Position numbers and translations under genes: made by a program. From Aquanectria penicillioides (Eukaryota > Ascomycota > Sordariomycetes > Hypocreales > Nectriaceae), in contig PYIU01000001.1 of the NCBI GenBank assembly GCA_003415625.1, forward strand, positions 4,960,746-5,024,745: a stretch of 64,000 nt of DNA, written 5' to 3'. Position 1 is the stretch's first letter; each line of letters starts with the position of its first letter. This document shows, piece by piece, positions 30,590 through 45,241 of the stretch. The notes beneath the pieces are model-generated. The model was given only the letters and a program-made list of their open reading frames with translations, was not told the origin of the DNA and ran no database searches.

Positions 30590-33500
30590 GAGGGGAGAGC
30601 AAGCCTGCTAGGTTAGTTGATCGGACGAAGAAACGCCCGCGTGCTCAACCCAAAACAATCACCAACTTCCCTGTCCCAGGGCCAAAATGTAGTTTTGGGA
30701 CGGAGGATTCAATACGTCGTTGAGACTCGCTTGGTCCGTTGGCATTCCCTTTCGTTCCTGTGTCGGTGGCAACTGGACTTGACGATATGATGGTGCCTTT
30801 GATAGGAAACCTCACAGCCAAGGATTCAGTCGTCAAGTGGCGAATAGTTTCCTCCAACTCAAGGGCAGGCAGGGTGATCGGGTTTTGGCTCTGCAAGATC
30901 GTTGAGGTTGGTTCTAGCCACGACAGTTGCCCCGCTAAGAAATATCCGCACCGCAAAGCTGCCAGAAGAACGGAAGAACCTTGTCCAGAGTCCGGGGATT
31001 GAGGCTATGCCGAGAGGGCCAGGCCGTGGCAGCGAGACAGCTGGTTAAAGGTTGATGAAGAAGGCGGATGAGGGCAAGTCGCCGTGGGACGAGATGCTGC
31101 ACCGTGATACTAGGAAGATGGATCTTGGAGCGGCCTGGTGATACGACATGAAGCCGTGCTGGTGGGATGTCGAGAAGGGTTCGGGCCACTACAGAGATGT
31201 CCAGGAACCGCAACCCAAGAAGCGGACCCGAAGGATACTGAGCGGGTTTGGGGGGAGGGGATTCGTCGGGTCTTTCCTGGCCAGCAAGTCGCGAGCACAA
31301 GAAGCGGATTGTGGACGAAAGCTGGATGGTGGCTCGCGGTCGGTTTTTGTGTGACTATCGGGCTACTGGAGGGGGGCGGCGCAATTGAGATGCAGCCGGG
31401 GGTAGTTCAGGGTTGGCGACAGGGCATCGGGGGAGGACCCTGGCTCAGATTTTAGAGTGGCTGCTAATCAAGGATTCCGGTAGAGGGTTATGCCATGACG
31501 ATCCCCAGTCAGCGGTCCATGACTGACGAGAATTCTCCGCGTGTCTTGGGGCCCAAGGCGTTTTGGCTGTGTTAGTCTTGCAGGCGCAATAAGACACCAC
31601 GGGCGGCAATGATTGGGGCGTGGCGGAGGTGAATGGGCCAGACGAGGAGGAGAAGCTTAGAGAGGGGTCGTGTCTCGTCTCGTTTGAGAGTTGTCTACTA
31701 TGAGGACTGAGAGCGTCTCAAGCGAGGCAGTCCGACGTCCTTACTGGCAGTGATTAGGAGGCAAGGGCAGGCGATGGGAGGTTGATGAAGCAACTGGATG
31801 GGAAGGGAAGAGACAAGTGGGATGGGATGGGTTGGTAGGTTGGGAGGTAAAGTAGAATGAGACGGACGAGCGCCGACTGGCTGAGGACAAGTCGGCTGGC
31901 CCGAAAAGATGGGATGACAGCAAACCAGACAACGGCGTCGAAGGCAACCCAAGCAGCAAATGGAGGAGCAGCCAGTAGTTAACTAGACAAGGCAGGCCCT
32001 GAAATGCAGGCCCAGAGAAGTGGAGGATGCAGGATGCTTCCTTGGTCGGTAGGTAGGAGGTGAAGTACCTGACCTGGGTAGTGGAAGTAAAAGGTGTAGT
32101 GTACTATGTAGGTGGAGGTGGAGGATGATGGTCGTGGTGGTTGCGGCTGGGGGTTCGGGGGTGTGTGGGCAGCAAAGGAGACGAGGGACAAACGGAGACG
32201 AGCCCGACTAACAAAGCGGCTAGTGTCGAGTTACCCGCAACCCTGCAGTATCAAGGACGAGACGACGATGATGATGATGAAGGCACATGATGGGGAATGG
32301 GAGTGGGGGACAGGCAGGGGGGGTGAGATGAACAAGACACGAGAAAAAGGTCGAGGATGGCCTGAATGGGAGATGGAAGAAGGAGGCAGAACAAGATACA
32401 ATGCGCAAGCTAGAGCTGGAGCATGGGCCAGGTGCCATACCAAGAGAGTGGTGGACTGAGTTTGTGATTGACAATAGACAGGTCTCGCAGGACGGAGCGC
32501 GTGGCATGGAGCTTTGCCCAGGGAAATCAAAGCGTCAGCGCAGAGAAGCGGTGGTCTCTGTTCTAGATTTTGCCTAAGACAGTCAAGCCGGCTGGTAGGG
32601 CTGTTTCGTGCGTTGGTGCCGTCATGGCCAGGACAACCATGATCAACGGTGAGAGCGTGCACCGCGGTTGCGGTGCAGCCGTAGCAGCAAAGCAACAGCC
32701 GCAGTAACGACAGTAGACCCAACTGCCAGGAGTCTTTTTTTCTTTCCTTCTCTCTTTCTTTTCTCCTCCCAAATTGAGTACCTATGTAAGGGGGGATGCC
32801 ACCCAAGCCAGTACAATGTGCATCTGAACCCTACCAGGTTGCTGGGTCTTTGATGAAATTCAGGCATGTGCGTACAATCAGGGACGGCATGTACCGGGGA
32901 AAACTGAGTCGATGTCCCCTGGACTCAAGGCAAGTTTGGACTTCCACGATGAGAGGCGAGGGTGAGGCGAGGGTGTGGCCGTTAAGCCCCGGGGCGTGGG
33001 TGTGGTGCGGTTGTGTGGTCTGTGTTGTGTCCGCGTCTGCGTCTGCGGACATACTATGTACAGACATAGTAGAGCATGGGAAGCGACCAGCGTGAGCGTG
33101 GGTTTTAGCGTTGGCGTTGGCGAAAGCTACTGGCGTGGGTGTGGGCGTGGGAAAAGGGCGTTTTTGGCGTTAGAGAGCGGGCTCTTGAGCAAGCCATTGT
33201 GGGGACCTTGTCCCCCTTCTGCTTCTGTAGCTGGGTCCCCTGTATGGCTGCATACCCTGCGTCGGCCGCTGGTTGACAATGAGTTAACCATTGTTTAGGA
33301 GCAGGAGCGGGAGGGGGCAGATGGGACTGCAATACAACTAGATGTGTCCCGTACAAAAGGAAGAGAAATCATGGGATGTGAAAGCGGGGGCAGGCCCCGT
33401 TACCTAACGGCCCAGGTGCCCGGGGTGCGTCTGGTCCAGGTCCGGGGTCTGGGATATTCGACGGCGGATGATGCAAGAGACGATGGTCGAGGATTGATTG

Positions 33501-36500
33501 TGTGGGATGGCCCGTGGACAACCAAGGCCAAGGGAGTGGTGGGATGGATGTGAATTGGCGATCACGGAATGGCGGATTGGGGGATGAGACAACCAGGTAC
33601 CTACTCCATAAAGCAACGTAAAAAAAAATGAAAAAAAAAATTATCCTGGGAACCTGGAAGAGAATGACAGGGCTCGCACTTCACCTTCCCATCCTTGGCG
33701 ACATACATGCCTTAGTACGCCTCCGCGGCAGGTACATCGTAGTTGGGTTTAGGCTTGTTGGCTGGCGCGTTGGTGGTGGGCTCTGGCTGCCCTGGTGCCC
33801 TGGCAGGAGAAGCAAGCCCTTGAGGGAGCCCCGGCCGGCAACATCCAACGCCGTGGTGCTGCTCTCTAATGTGCTCTGATACCCCAGAGCTCAACCAGGG
33901 CGTTGTGAGCCTGCCAGTGGGCGGCTTGCAGCAGGGTTTGGACCTGGGATTGGATGGTCTGGTCTGTTGGTTGGATCGAGCCTGGATACTTGATTGATGC
34001 TGATGTCAATGCTGAGGGTGATGCCGATGCTGCTGATGATGAAGGACGGCAACGCTGAACTGGATGGCAGTTGGTTGACGCCCCAAAAGGCATCGAGCAT
34101 CCAGGGTCATCCCGATGGCTCCTTTAGCCACTTTGTTTCAATGCAGCCAAACCTGACGTCCCGCCAAATGGGTCATATGGAATCCTGCCATCAAGCCTCC
34201 CAAGCCTTTGGTCAAGCCTCTCACTAAGCCTTGCTTCTGTCAGGGAGCCGGGTGCTTGGTTTCCTAGTTGTCAAGCCTCGACTTCGAGACGCGGTCCGGG
34301 GCCAGCCGGCCCCAGACGACCCTCCATCCCGTCTTCAGCTTCCCAATACCGACTAAGGACAATGGACTATTCCGGGTGGCAGCTGAAGGAACCCTCAGGA
34401 GCCCCTCCTTGCAGATGGGTGATACAACCTGTACAACCTGGGAAACTAATGTACGATGCCGCAAGATCTGGTGCCAGGGCAAGGGAGGTAAGGCAAATCA
34501 AGGCAGGCATGGTAATACTACATGCCTGGTCCCTCCATTCTCTTTCGTCCACAGTGTCACCTCCAGTTCCTCTCCCTCCAGACCGACCCAGACCCCTTTC
34601 TAAGCCAAGGGCTCGACTCGGCAGCACACGACCTGCGGCGCAACATGCAGCACAAGCTCCAATCTCTTGGGGCAGACGCTTCCCTGCACAAAGCTCAGGC
34701 ATACAGTCCAATGAGGGCCGGACCACGCTTGGCTCACGCTGGCGGCAGGAAGCTGCAAGTCCCAGGGCGCAGGAACCCACCCTAACAGCCTCGAAGGGGG
34801 AAACCCATGCCTACCGAGTCGAGCTCGAATTATCCCGGATGATAATCTGAAGCGGGTCTGGCGGCGGTGACAGTGCTCGTGTCCGGAGGTGAAGCACCGT
34901 TCCGTCACGTTACGGCTCCGTGAGAAGAAAGACTCGCCCGGGGCTATACTTTGGTCCCTACTCGGATCTGGTATTTTGTTTGACACGACGACGCATGCGC
35001 GGCCTCAAGCCTCGAGCGTCTCGACAAGCAGCTTGGGACTGGACCCTAGACTCAACCTCGTTCGCTTTGCGAAAACTACCCGCGAACAGTGACGGCGCCG
35101 TGAATAGCGCCCGGTTCGGGCTGGGCTTGGCTGGCTCGGGCTGGTTGGAGTGGTTGGCTATCCTGGCACCCTAGCGCCCACACGCACTGTGGGTTGTGGG
35201 CCGTTTCCCCGCCAGGCGGCTGTCACTGCGAGGTGCTCAGTTGCCTGGCGTTCGCTTAGGCTCTGGTAGGAGACACTGTTAGCAGGCTACGGTCACGATG
35301 ATGCGACATGGAGAAATGGGAAATACGACTATGGCGGAGGACCAAGGAGGGCTCCAAGATATGAATATCTCCGGTGGGGTGTGGTGCTTGGCATTTCCAT
35401 CCGATATCCGACCGCTCCATCGAAGTGAGGTGAGGACACGCATGGCGCTGTTGTTCGAAAGCGTGGATATCCTGCTCGCGCTCGTCATTTGCCGACCTAG
35501 AGTGCTCCGGACGTATTGTGTACTCCGTACCTACATGGCTGCATGTGATCGTTTGCCCGCAGGACGGCGCCGCCGATAACAGGTAATTGGACGATGCACA
35601 CAATCGCTCGCTTGCTCTCGGTGGATCGGATGAAGAAATGCAAACCGCTGTCCCCTAGGCCTGAATAACTGCATGCCTTCGCTATGAACTTTCCTCCACC
35701 TCAGCATGTCACGTTTCGTGGGGGCAGTTCACCACGCAGCTAAAATAGGAGTATATTCCGAAAGGCACATTGCCCTTCCAGGGAAAGCAGGTTCGGCCAT
35801 TACGCCAAAGCCTCTAGCACGAGCCTTGAGCGGGTGGCCATGTGTGCTGTGCAAAGTAACTCTAGAGGTGTTATACTAACGTGGGAAGGTTGACGCCGCA
35901 GGGCTGTCTTCTGCGGCTCCGTCCAATGAATGCAGTATCGGTTTGCTCCTGTCGTGTGGTTGTCGAAGTTGAACTACCACGCCGCAATCTCAGGCTCTGC
36001 TCCCAGATCGAGTCGCATAAGCAAGCCAAGGGATAAGGGACTAGATCGCATGGTTGATGCAACAGTGCCATCCCGGGACGAGACCTCGACACATGGGTCC
36101 CAAGAATTCTCCATTATCCCCCTCATCTCATCCCTCATCGGCATGGCCCATCGCCCCATGGCCATCGCCCCTCAACAACCGCCCGCCCACCAAGTGGCCG
36201 GGGATGCGTGCCATCAGACTACCCAATGCTACGGAGGCCTGGGGTGATCCCCGAGTCACTTTCAAGGTTGATTGCCCTGGTCCTTTGGGCGCCGTGGACG
36301 TCATCAATGATCTCCTTATCCCATTTCCCTATCCAGTGCACGCCTGTCCCATGCAAGCTAGCCCCAGCCTTACCCTTCATTCATACCCTTGACGGTGGTG
36401 ATAAGTCTCTGAAGCCTCGGTGCTTTTTTCTTTTTCTTTTTTTCCCCTCCCACCCAAAGGCAACCCTCGTCAATTACATCAGATGGAGCTAGGGAATTCT

Positions 36501-38314
36501 CCGCATCGTCAATTAGACCGCGTTTCGCTCTCTCATGCCCGCCAGGCCTGCCTCCCCTCCATGATAATACTCCGGTCCGCCCTCTGACCCTTGGCACCTT
36601 AAATTCCGGGCGGCCGCTTATCCATCCCCCACCCTAGCCAAGCGCCGCCAGCCTTGCAAGTTCCAAGACGATGAAACGGCCACTTGTGCATCGTCGACAC
36701 ATGCGACGAGCCCGGCCCAGCCCACCTTGCGGTCCCTGCCCCCGTTAATGATCGTCTTTCCCGGGGTCATGGCATGCCGTCTCCCTTCCGTAATCTCAAT
36801 GGCCCGGCGTCAACTCCGGCGTCTGAGGTTCCCAATCCTTGTGTCGTTAGCATATGATCCCCCGATTGATGCTAATCTAGCATATCCGAGAGAGCACTGG
36901 TTTTCGCACAGGCTTCTCGACCGCATGTCTCAGGTCTTTGAGTGTTGTCTTGGGTTGGTTAGAGGAGTCATTCATTCTCCCTGAGTTTTGCCGCCTCGGC
37001 CTCACGAGGCCTCGGTATCGTCCAAGCCCCGTCATGGCCGAATCCACATCGTCACCATGACGAGCTAAAGAAATTCCTTTGACATTCGGCTCTAAAGTCG
37101 TGTCTATCGAAACCTAGGCATAACCGTTGCCCAGCTCAGTCTCTAGTCCACTGGCTAAATCTTCCGAGCCGACGCGCGGTGCGCCAGACGTCCCATGCTT
37201 CAGCTCCTCGTCGCTGCTCCAGACCCTTGGGAACCTTATCAATGAAAGGTGGCAACGTCCCATTTCGCACCATCTCCAGGCGGCGACCTGCTGTCAGAAT
37301 GACAGGTTGATCGGGTAAATGAGGGGATAGACTCTGAATAACAACAAACGCTTGGGTTTTGCACACCAGATGCACCATCAACATAGCAAGACAAACCCCT
37401 TCTTTCACGATGTTATTTGGCATCAGTCGCACAAGGCACCTACATAGTTACAGCACACCTCAAAGCCATAGAGGTAGGACGCCCCCTTGTTCGCAATCCT
37501 GCCTCACCACACACGGACTCCTGCACGCGACCAGTGGGATCGGCTAATCGTGGTCTGTCGACAGCGCAGTCAGCATTCTCACAAGGTCTCGCTCAGCTTC
37601 CTTGCCAATGGCTTGTAAACCCAAGCCAGCAAGTGCAATTGCCATGCGGATGATCGCCACCTCGGCATCCACGCGTGAAAAGCAGTAGAGTCATGACATC
37701 TTGCAGGATGAGACATGCGGTTCGCAACAGAGCTGGAGTCGTTGTCCCCGCTAGGTCTAGCCAGGCGGGCTGGCGTGATATTTTGGCGGATGAGAGCCTG
37801 GCCATCCTGAGTGCACTGTGCCCATACCCTTCATCCTTCGCTCACCCCACGCCGACTCCAGGATCAAATATCTTAATTACCGAGCCGTATCACGGAGGGT
37901 TTTGATGGGCGCGCCGGGCCTTCCTTGTTCGTCTCATCTAGCAGCGCAGGTCCATGCATATCCCGACTCGTGGAGGGGCCTGAGCCTTGAGATCTGGGCG
38001 CATCACCGGGCTTCTCGGCTACCATCTCCAATTCGATGTGGCCCGAGCCTGAGCTTGTACACGCACGCGCACACGCACACGCACACCCCAACAACAAGCC
38101 ACTGCTCTTGGCCAGGTCTGAGCTTCCACTGACGGGCAGGTCTGGATGCGCCTCGCCGCCGTTCCTTGCTTCGTTGATTTCATGGCTCCAGTGAACCGCA
38201 AATGCCATTAGCTCGCAGAGCCGTTGAACCCATGGGCAGTCAGAGCACGCCACGGCACTGCACGTAGATCAAGCCCTCGGGCCCCCTCCCGCCTGTCAAC
38301 CTTCTTCACCTGAG

Positions 38315-38335
38315 ACACACACACACACACACACA
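38315..38335. repeat. (AC)n microsatellite
   Basis: About ten uninterrupted AC units. A related CACGCG/CACACG stutter lies at about 38059-38086. Confidence 0.85.
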
Positions 38336-41300
38336 ATCAACATCGGAAATGATTCCACAAACCATGAGGAAGACACGCGCGCCGGCGTCAACTTTCTCCA
38401 CAATGCTTTGTCCTGCTGTTCCCGTTCGTCGCCGTCGCCGTCGTTTGCTTCTTCTCGCTTCTAATGTTCCCTCTCTCAGCTGTCGTCACTACCCTCGCCA
38501 CACCGAACAAGCCCCCTGTCCAGCTTCCTTCCACACGCCATGGTTCAGCCTAGGCCCCGGTTCTGGTGTGTACAATGTCAGCCAACTTTAATTAACAACA
38601 TCCCCATCGTGGCACATGGCCGTGGCGGTTGGCAAAATAGGCTTAGTGCCATCACTGCTGAAAGCCATTACTCGGAATCTCGAAACCCCGTGTTCATTGA
38701 GTCAAGTAGCCCGTCGGGAAGAATAATGGTCGATTGAGAAGGTCGAGTTGGTACGTTTCAGATTTATATGTAGATCCATAGGCTAGAAAGCCCTTGCATG
38801 ATACACGCAAAACCCGTATCCAATTGGCTGATTCTCTAAACTCTTTGCATCACCGATTAAAGAGGGCCACTTGAGGCGCCAGACGCCTGTCTATATTGCC
38901 CGGAAGACGAGGGGGTAGACTGAATTGATACTACATAGACGACGGCAACCCACGAGGACACACAAGTGCAAGTCAAATCCACTCTCGACGGATTCTTGCG
39001 GGCTGAGTCTTGAATAGTACGATTTAAGTGGCAAGCGCCACGGGACCAGTTGGACGGTTCAGAGTGGGTATCATTGCCAACACCTCGCTGACTAGTGTGG
39101 TGGCTGTCATATTTTCTGTACGCGACACCGTCGACTTCCAGCTCTCAACTTCCGTAGCAGGACATTTTCTAATCACATTGGGCTGCGCATCTCCGAGAGC
39201 TTCCAATGCATATTGCCGCAATCCGCCGGCTTATCCCGTATGATCGGGACAAAGAAAGGAAACGAGAACTCGATCGCAAGCTGACTCACGCAGCGACTGA
39301 TAGGTGGGCACCGCCTTGCCGACATAACTTCGTCAAAAGTTCTGAGACAGTATTACCTGCTTGGCTGCTGAATGACAGAGTCAAAGCACCGGGGTTTCAT
39401 GATTCGCGTGTTCTTGAACCCGCAGGCGGATGTGGCGCCGAGTCTAAGACATTGAAGTGATGATTTTCACTTCATGGTGAGAATTCCAAGGTGGCCCTCA
39501 GACTACAGTCGTCAACGAAACGGTATGAACCATGACTTAGGCGTGAATGGGACCTCAGGGTAACCGGTAAAGCATAATCAATGAGCTTGATGTCAAGCGA
39601 AACAATCAAGCGATCTCTTGACGGAAATGCTAGCAAGAGGGTATCCATTTCAAGAGTTCGGGTCTAAATTATATCCGTAAGGGAAAAAATCGGGGATTGG
39701 ATCAAAGAAACAAAAGAATTGCCAATTAGAGGAATCGAATTTTCCTTTCCTCATAGACAGGAATGGGGTTACCTCGTCTTTCATTCAATGTGCAACCTCT
39801 CGAGTCTTCAAATGGGGCGTCAAATGCGAATTTACACAAATCGATAGTTGCACAACGGCTGAGGCTCCAAGGAACAGTAGCCTTTGCTAACCTACCAAAC
39901 CTTGGATAACTTCGTCTGCTTGGAGTACTAGGTGGCTCGAGATGAAGGTACGTGCTGGCTCACTCGTGGATTCTTGGGGGGAAAAAAAATAAAAAAACTT
40001 TTTCTCGACTATTCTCAGAGCCACACATCAAAGCCACGCTTGGATGCGGAAGCACAAACATAGTGAGAATAGTGGGCATGGGTAGGGAGACCACGGCCAC
40101 AACAAGAAGCACGGGCGTTCGGCGTCTAGGCGAGGCTCTAAATCCACACGGCGGGCGCTGCCTCGGCCGGCAGAGACAAACATGGTAGAAAGAGGATTCA
40201 CAGATGGGACCTTGGAAGCTTCACAGAAGACGCCATGATGCCGTAGCTTCCACCCGTTCATTTCGGGTCCGAGCCTCCGATGGGCTTCCTGGTCTCCCAC
40301 GGACCAGCTCTTTGACGTTGGACGTTGGACTAACGTCTAACAACTTGCAAAGGTGCCCTGGGCCAACAAGGGTGCTATTTCCCAGTCCGGCTGCACTGCC
40401 CAGGTATACGAGGCAGGTGCGAGGACAAGGCGGGTCCTTGCAAATCCCAAAGCTCAGGTCCCAATCTCAAGTCCCCAACCGACCAAACATCCCATTCCAT
40501 CGAAAACGTCGCAGCCTGGAAAACCAGTGTCATTTCAAATGAATATTGCAATCTGCGACCGACGCGATGGTACCGGAGAAAAGTCGACCAAATCTTCCGC
40601 CAGCCTCATCCCAACAAACCCGGCGCCCGAAGCTTGGCTTAGCGACGCCAATGACACCTGATGATCGACACTGCCAACAGCAGACTCGTCACCGACTAGT
40701 CCCCCTCATTCCTCGCTAGCCCAGCTGCTCTCATCCCTCATCGGAGCAAAGGGATGGTGACGCAGAGACCAGCGACCACGGCGGCGGATGCCCAGTGCTG
40801 ACCAGCCAAGCCCCAGCCGAGCCCAACGAGCACTGTTCATTTCTCTGGCACGCACCTCTCAGTCCAGCTTGACTCGCTTCCCTCGCCTGACCTTGACCAC
40901 ACCTGTCTAGCGCTTCCATGGCCGTTGTTGCCATGTTGATCTCTATATTCGTTGAATTTTTATGGAATTCTCCCATCACGATGCTGAACCACTGATCGCG
41001 TCCCCAAGATGGCATTTTCCGCTCCCTGGGGTGCTAGCCCCAGAGACTGCCCTTCTCCGGGAATATTTAGCACCAAGCCAGGGCGTCATCCCTTACTTGC
41101 AGACAGCCGACAACGCCACGAAATGGTTGGAACGCCTCTGCACGGTATTGGAGGGGAATTATGCCGGGAGCCAGTGCCTTGGACTGTAGCTGGCCCTTGT
41201 CAACAATATCAAATCCAGCAATCGATGGTAATTACTCTGTGTGCAGGGCCATCCAACCCAGCCTAACAGAGCACACGGTATAGGCAAGGTCAGCAGCGCC

Positions 41301-44300
41301 AGTGCCATCACTATCGCACAGACATGAGCTGGAGAAGCACCAAATTCTGGCACCCCCTGCTTCACACCCTCTGGACGAAATATACAGGGTTGCTCCTTGT
41401 TCTCCCCAAGCACTGTCTGGGACCTCCATGACCGCGACACACGGACACATGGCACATGGCAGTGGGACCCTCGCCTGTCTCTCCACATGCAGCCTGACAT
41501 CGTCGTCAACGGGCCTCCCATTACCAACCAGACCCTCCAAACCACCCGATGTAGAAGGGCTCCTCTCTACTCCTACCTGCGCTTCCTTGTTGGGTTGGTT
41601 GCAGCTTGTCATGTATCCCGACTTATCACCGTTCCGTCAGTGGGCCAGGGTCTTGACTGCTCTCGCAAAGCCTTGAGCGAGATGAGGCATTCAGTTGCGG
41701 CGTGGGAGTAATTTGCATAGACGCAGAACATATTTTTTCCGTTTTGATCTCTTGCCATTTTTGAATGGCAACGCAGCAAGAAGAGCGCTGTGACCATCGT
41801 ACGACTGTTATGCCAAGAGAAGGTCGAGGCCCTTTACTCTCTTTGGATAAAACAATTCAAAACTGACATCCCGCGCTTACTGTTGGATCTGCAATACAGC
41901 TAATTGCCCAATACGGTAGAAGAGGACGGCGAGAGCGAAAAGGCAAGGACCAGCCGAGTATGCGACAGCCTAGACCTTGTCCCCTATTAACTTTCCCCCT
42001 CCTTCTCTCGGTCTCTCTCTCCAGATTTACGAAGTAGCAAGAAGCTCGACTCTTTGGAGACAGGCGGGGCTGTTTGATTTGGAATTTGGAATCTGAGTTT
42101 TCGGCCAGAGCCAAGCTCGCATTCGAATGTAGCTGTTCCCTGCATGCCCAGGAAGCGCCCCCTTCGATCAATTGGCGATGTCACTTCACCTAATCAAACC
42201 TACCATCCTTTGGGACTCATAAACCCACAGCATCACGCGGAGGTCGTAAATCTCATAAGCCAAATTGGGGTTCAGGTGCTGTGCCTCCCTCAAACTCCGG
42301 CCAACACGGGCAAACCTGAACCCAGCGTGCGCCAGTCAGTAGCGATTTATCGCGAGCTGATTTATGACGACAGCTCTCGGCCCGCATAACAGCCCTCACC
42401 ACGACGGCTGAGGCCGTCTTCCTGTTCCGATAGGGGGGACACTATCGGGAGCCTAGGTAAATTTCCGTGACATGGGACCCCATGGACCGACATGATATGA
42501 TATGACGATGATTCCGATGAGTTTTAGTGACGGACTTTGAGAATCAACGTCTTGTCAAAGACAGGGTTCCACCTCTGCAGGCCCAGTCGCCAACCGACCC
42601 GATACGTCACCTCGCGCCGAATTTGACTCTGTCCTCCAACCAAATGAGGCCTTCTGATGCAGCTATTCTCACCACTGTCTCAATATGTTGGCAGCAGGAG
42701 ACCGGCGTATGACGGAGAAAAAAAAACCTCCACCAACCTACACAAGGCGTCTCCCGAAAGGTTCGAATCCCCTGGGCCACCGTCCATCCGTGGCACTTCG
42801 ATTGTGTGGACATGGGTCTGACACCCAGTCATCGACACACGAAGCGCTGCTTGCTGCCGGCACCACTGGACAAAGTTCATCTCCCTCTGAGTCGGTAGTG
42901 TGAGACTCCCTGTCACAGGCCTCAATGCGATCCTCCCAACCACACGCGATCACACCCAATTGTGCCAGGGCGCTATGGGGATCCTATCGCACGCCCCTCC
43001 ATTCCCGCCGAGCCCGACAAGCATTCTGGCCCCTGTCCGCCGACTAGCTGGCCAGACGGAGATTTTTTCCCGTCTTTGCCCTGGAGGATGATCGCTCTCA
43101 TTTCGTTGCAGAGGTCTCGATTATTCTCCGCCAGGGGGCTTAACCTTACGATGCTACCACAAATCTATCAGAAGTGGTCCGGCTTGCGACTCTGATGGGC
43201 AATGGGCTATAGCGCCCAAGGTGGATGTTCAACATTCCCCTCCGCCCAACAACCAAATACCGCCCTGTTGCGGTGACGCATAGTCAACAGCGGCAGCTGT
43301 ACCTCCCGAGACATGTACTACACAAAGCCTCGAAATGCGATCAAGGGCCCGGGGTTTTGGAACGAGCCTCTCTGTGCTTGCAGATGTGACCGAACACCAG
43401 AGTTGGCGGTCTCCTGCATGTTACGTTCTCGGTTTGGTCATAGACGACTCGCAGTGTGCAGCCACGGGGGACCAGGGCCAGGAATCCAGAAATCAGAGAC
43501 ACAGATTTGTGACAGATGAGACGAACCGGCTGTTGAAGGGGAGGGTTACAGGGCTAACCAAGGCCGATCGACATGCCTACTGTGTAAGGTATAAGAGACA
43601 GGCTGATGCATGCTATAGGCAAGGTCCGAGTCACGAGCGGGCATCGTTGAATACCCGTGCGCAGAGCCACTATTGGACCTGCAATATCCCATTATAGCTA
43701 GTTGGTTGACTCGGGATTCTGGCGTGCGATTTGAAGCCATTCCGCCAGTGTCGGTTTCGGAAGTGGCGATGTTGTCGGCAAATACGAGAAGGCAAAACCT
43801 TAGAGCCGGCTTTTGGCCTCTATTTGGGACAAGCTCCTAGGCGGGCTATCGTAGGGATGATGGCTTCAGGAAGACGAGATCTTGAGCCTGGTTAATCGCC
43901 GAGAGCGGTCATTGTTGGCATGGCATGTCTTCGATTTCCACTGATCACTTTGATTCGCTCGTGCCGGCGGCAACACCGACTAGTAATTCCTGTCTCTGTG
44001 TACGGGGGTGGTTGGGTGGCGCCATGGCCAGTGGTGAGTGAGGATTGCTTTTGGCCTACCATGAATCGTAAATCCCCCATCGTGGGAGCTATTAGATCGG
44101 CCACATATGAAAGTCTTCCTGCAGGTTGCTTGAGTGTCTCATCTGACGAGCCAGCTCGCACGCCACGCACGCTACGCACGTTGCCGGAGCCCCGAAATCT
44201 CAACACGGACTTCCCCAGTTAGTAGTGACTGTGACTAATCTCAAATCTGAACACCGCAAAGTCTCAGTCCACCACCGTAGACTACCCTAAACCACACCGA

Positions 44301-45224
44301 CGCCAAGCCCGCCCCCGAACCCACGAGATATCTTAAACATGTTTTTTGCTTGTCCCGTCGATCTCCATTCATGGAATTGCGGTATGTGCTAGTGCCCGCT
44401 GTAGCCGCATAGTAAATAAGAGGAAAGGGGATCGAAAGAGAGGGAGTGTGTGTGAGAGTGAGTGGGAAGAGAGAAAAAAAACACAAGAGAAAAAAAGCAA
44501 GGGTTTCCTCCTTGACTTCATGTTGTCTCTCGGCCACATTGAAGCCACGTATTGCCGACGACCCCTTAACTTGCCATTGACTCTCCTAGAAACAGACCCA
44601 GAAGAAGACGCTGAGCCAGAGGTGAATCATGGACATATCTTGAGCTGAGACCATCGCCCCCGGACCTGTCTCGCGACCTCCATTGCGATTCCGGGTTGGA
44701 CGAGGCAAAAAAGTAGGCAAACAGTGGGCGTTTCCGGATGGCTTCCCCGACGACACGGTCCAGCTGTGTCGCGCAGGTCGACAGGTCGGTTGGCATCTGG
44801 GAACAATAAAGTAGCACCGAGCAAAAGGGTCAACTGAACCAGCTCGACATGGGGGGGGGGGTTTGGTTCAAGAGGGCTTGAACTACATCGACCTAGTTCC
44901 ATTTTATTTGGCCCAGCCGAGACTGTTTTTTGCCCTTAAAGAACATGACAGGTGGAAGGGAAAAGCAAATAAATCGGACCTACCACTGGCCTCGTTCGTC
45001 AGGGCTCCATCCATAGTTTCTTTTTCCTTTTTTCTTCTTTCTCTACTAGCAGCAGCTCCTTACAGTAATCGTCCCCACTGCCGTTCTCGGCCGTGGGGAA
45101 CGTGAAGTTGTGGAAGCGGTTGTCATCGACGGGACCGTAGGTGGAGCGTGTGAGTGATGTGATTTGTATTTCCGCGCCGATCTTGGGTTGCGCGCCCACG
45201 GTGACGGTCAAGCCCCCCTGGGGA

Positions 45225-45241
45225 GGGGGGGGGGGGGGGGG
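45225..45241. repeat. Poly(G) run of 17 preceded by a C6 tract (potential hairpin)
   Basis: C6 at 45213-45218, the spacer TGGGGA and then 17 G could fold back. The exact length is doubtful in any assembly. Confidence 0.7.

Noticed and set aside
30645..30956. 103-codon minus ORF just upstream of the Zn2Cys6 factor, considered as its first exon
   Set aside because: There is a 3' splice-like site (CTAAC...TAGCAG) before the factor's ATG, so an upstream exon is likely. However, no clear donor joins this ORF to it in frame, so I did not extend the gene.
32231..32806. 191-codon minus ORF, the longest in the gene-poor region
   Set aside because: It is composed of Arg/Lys then Leu/Ser/Pro low-complexity derived from purine-rich repeats, with no domain and no upstream or downstream exon support.
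34362..34986. Overlapping ORFs of 128-162 codons on both strands
   Set aside because: Mutually overlapping frames without motifs; I could not find a splice-compatible extension.
42748..42775. Possible tRNA B-box (GGTTCGAATCC)
   Set aside because: The flanking bases do not form a T-stem and no matching acceptor stem or anticodon arm is present upstream or on the other strand.
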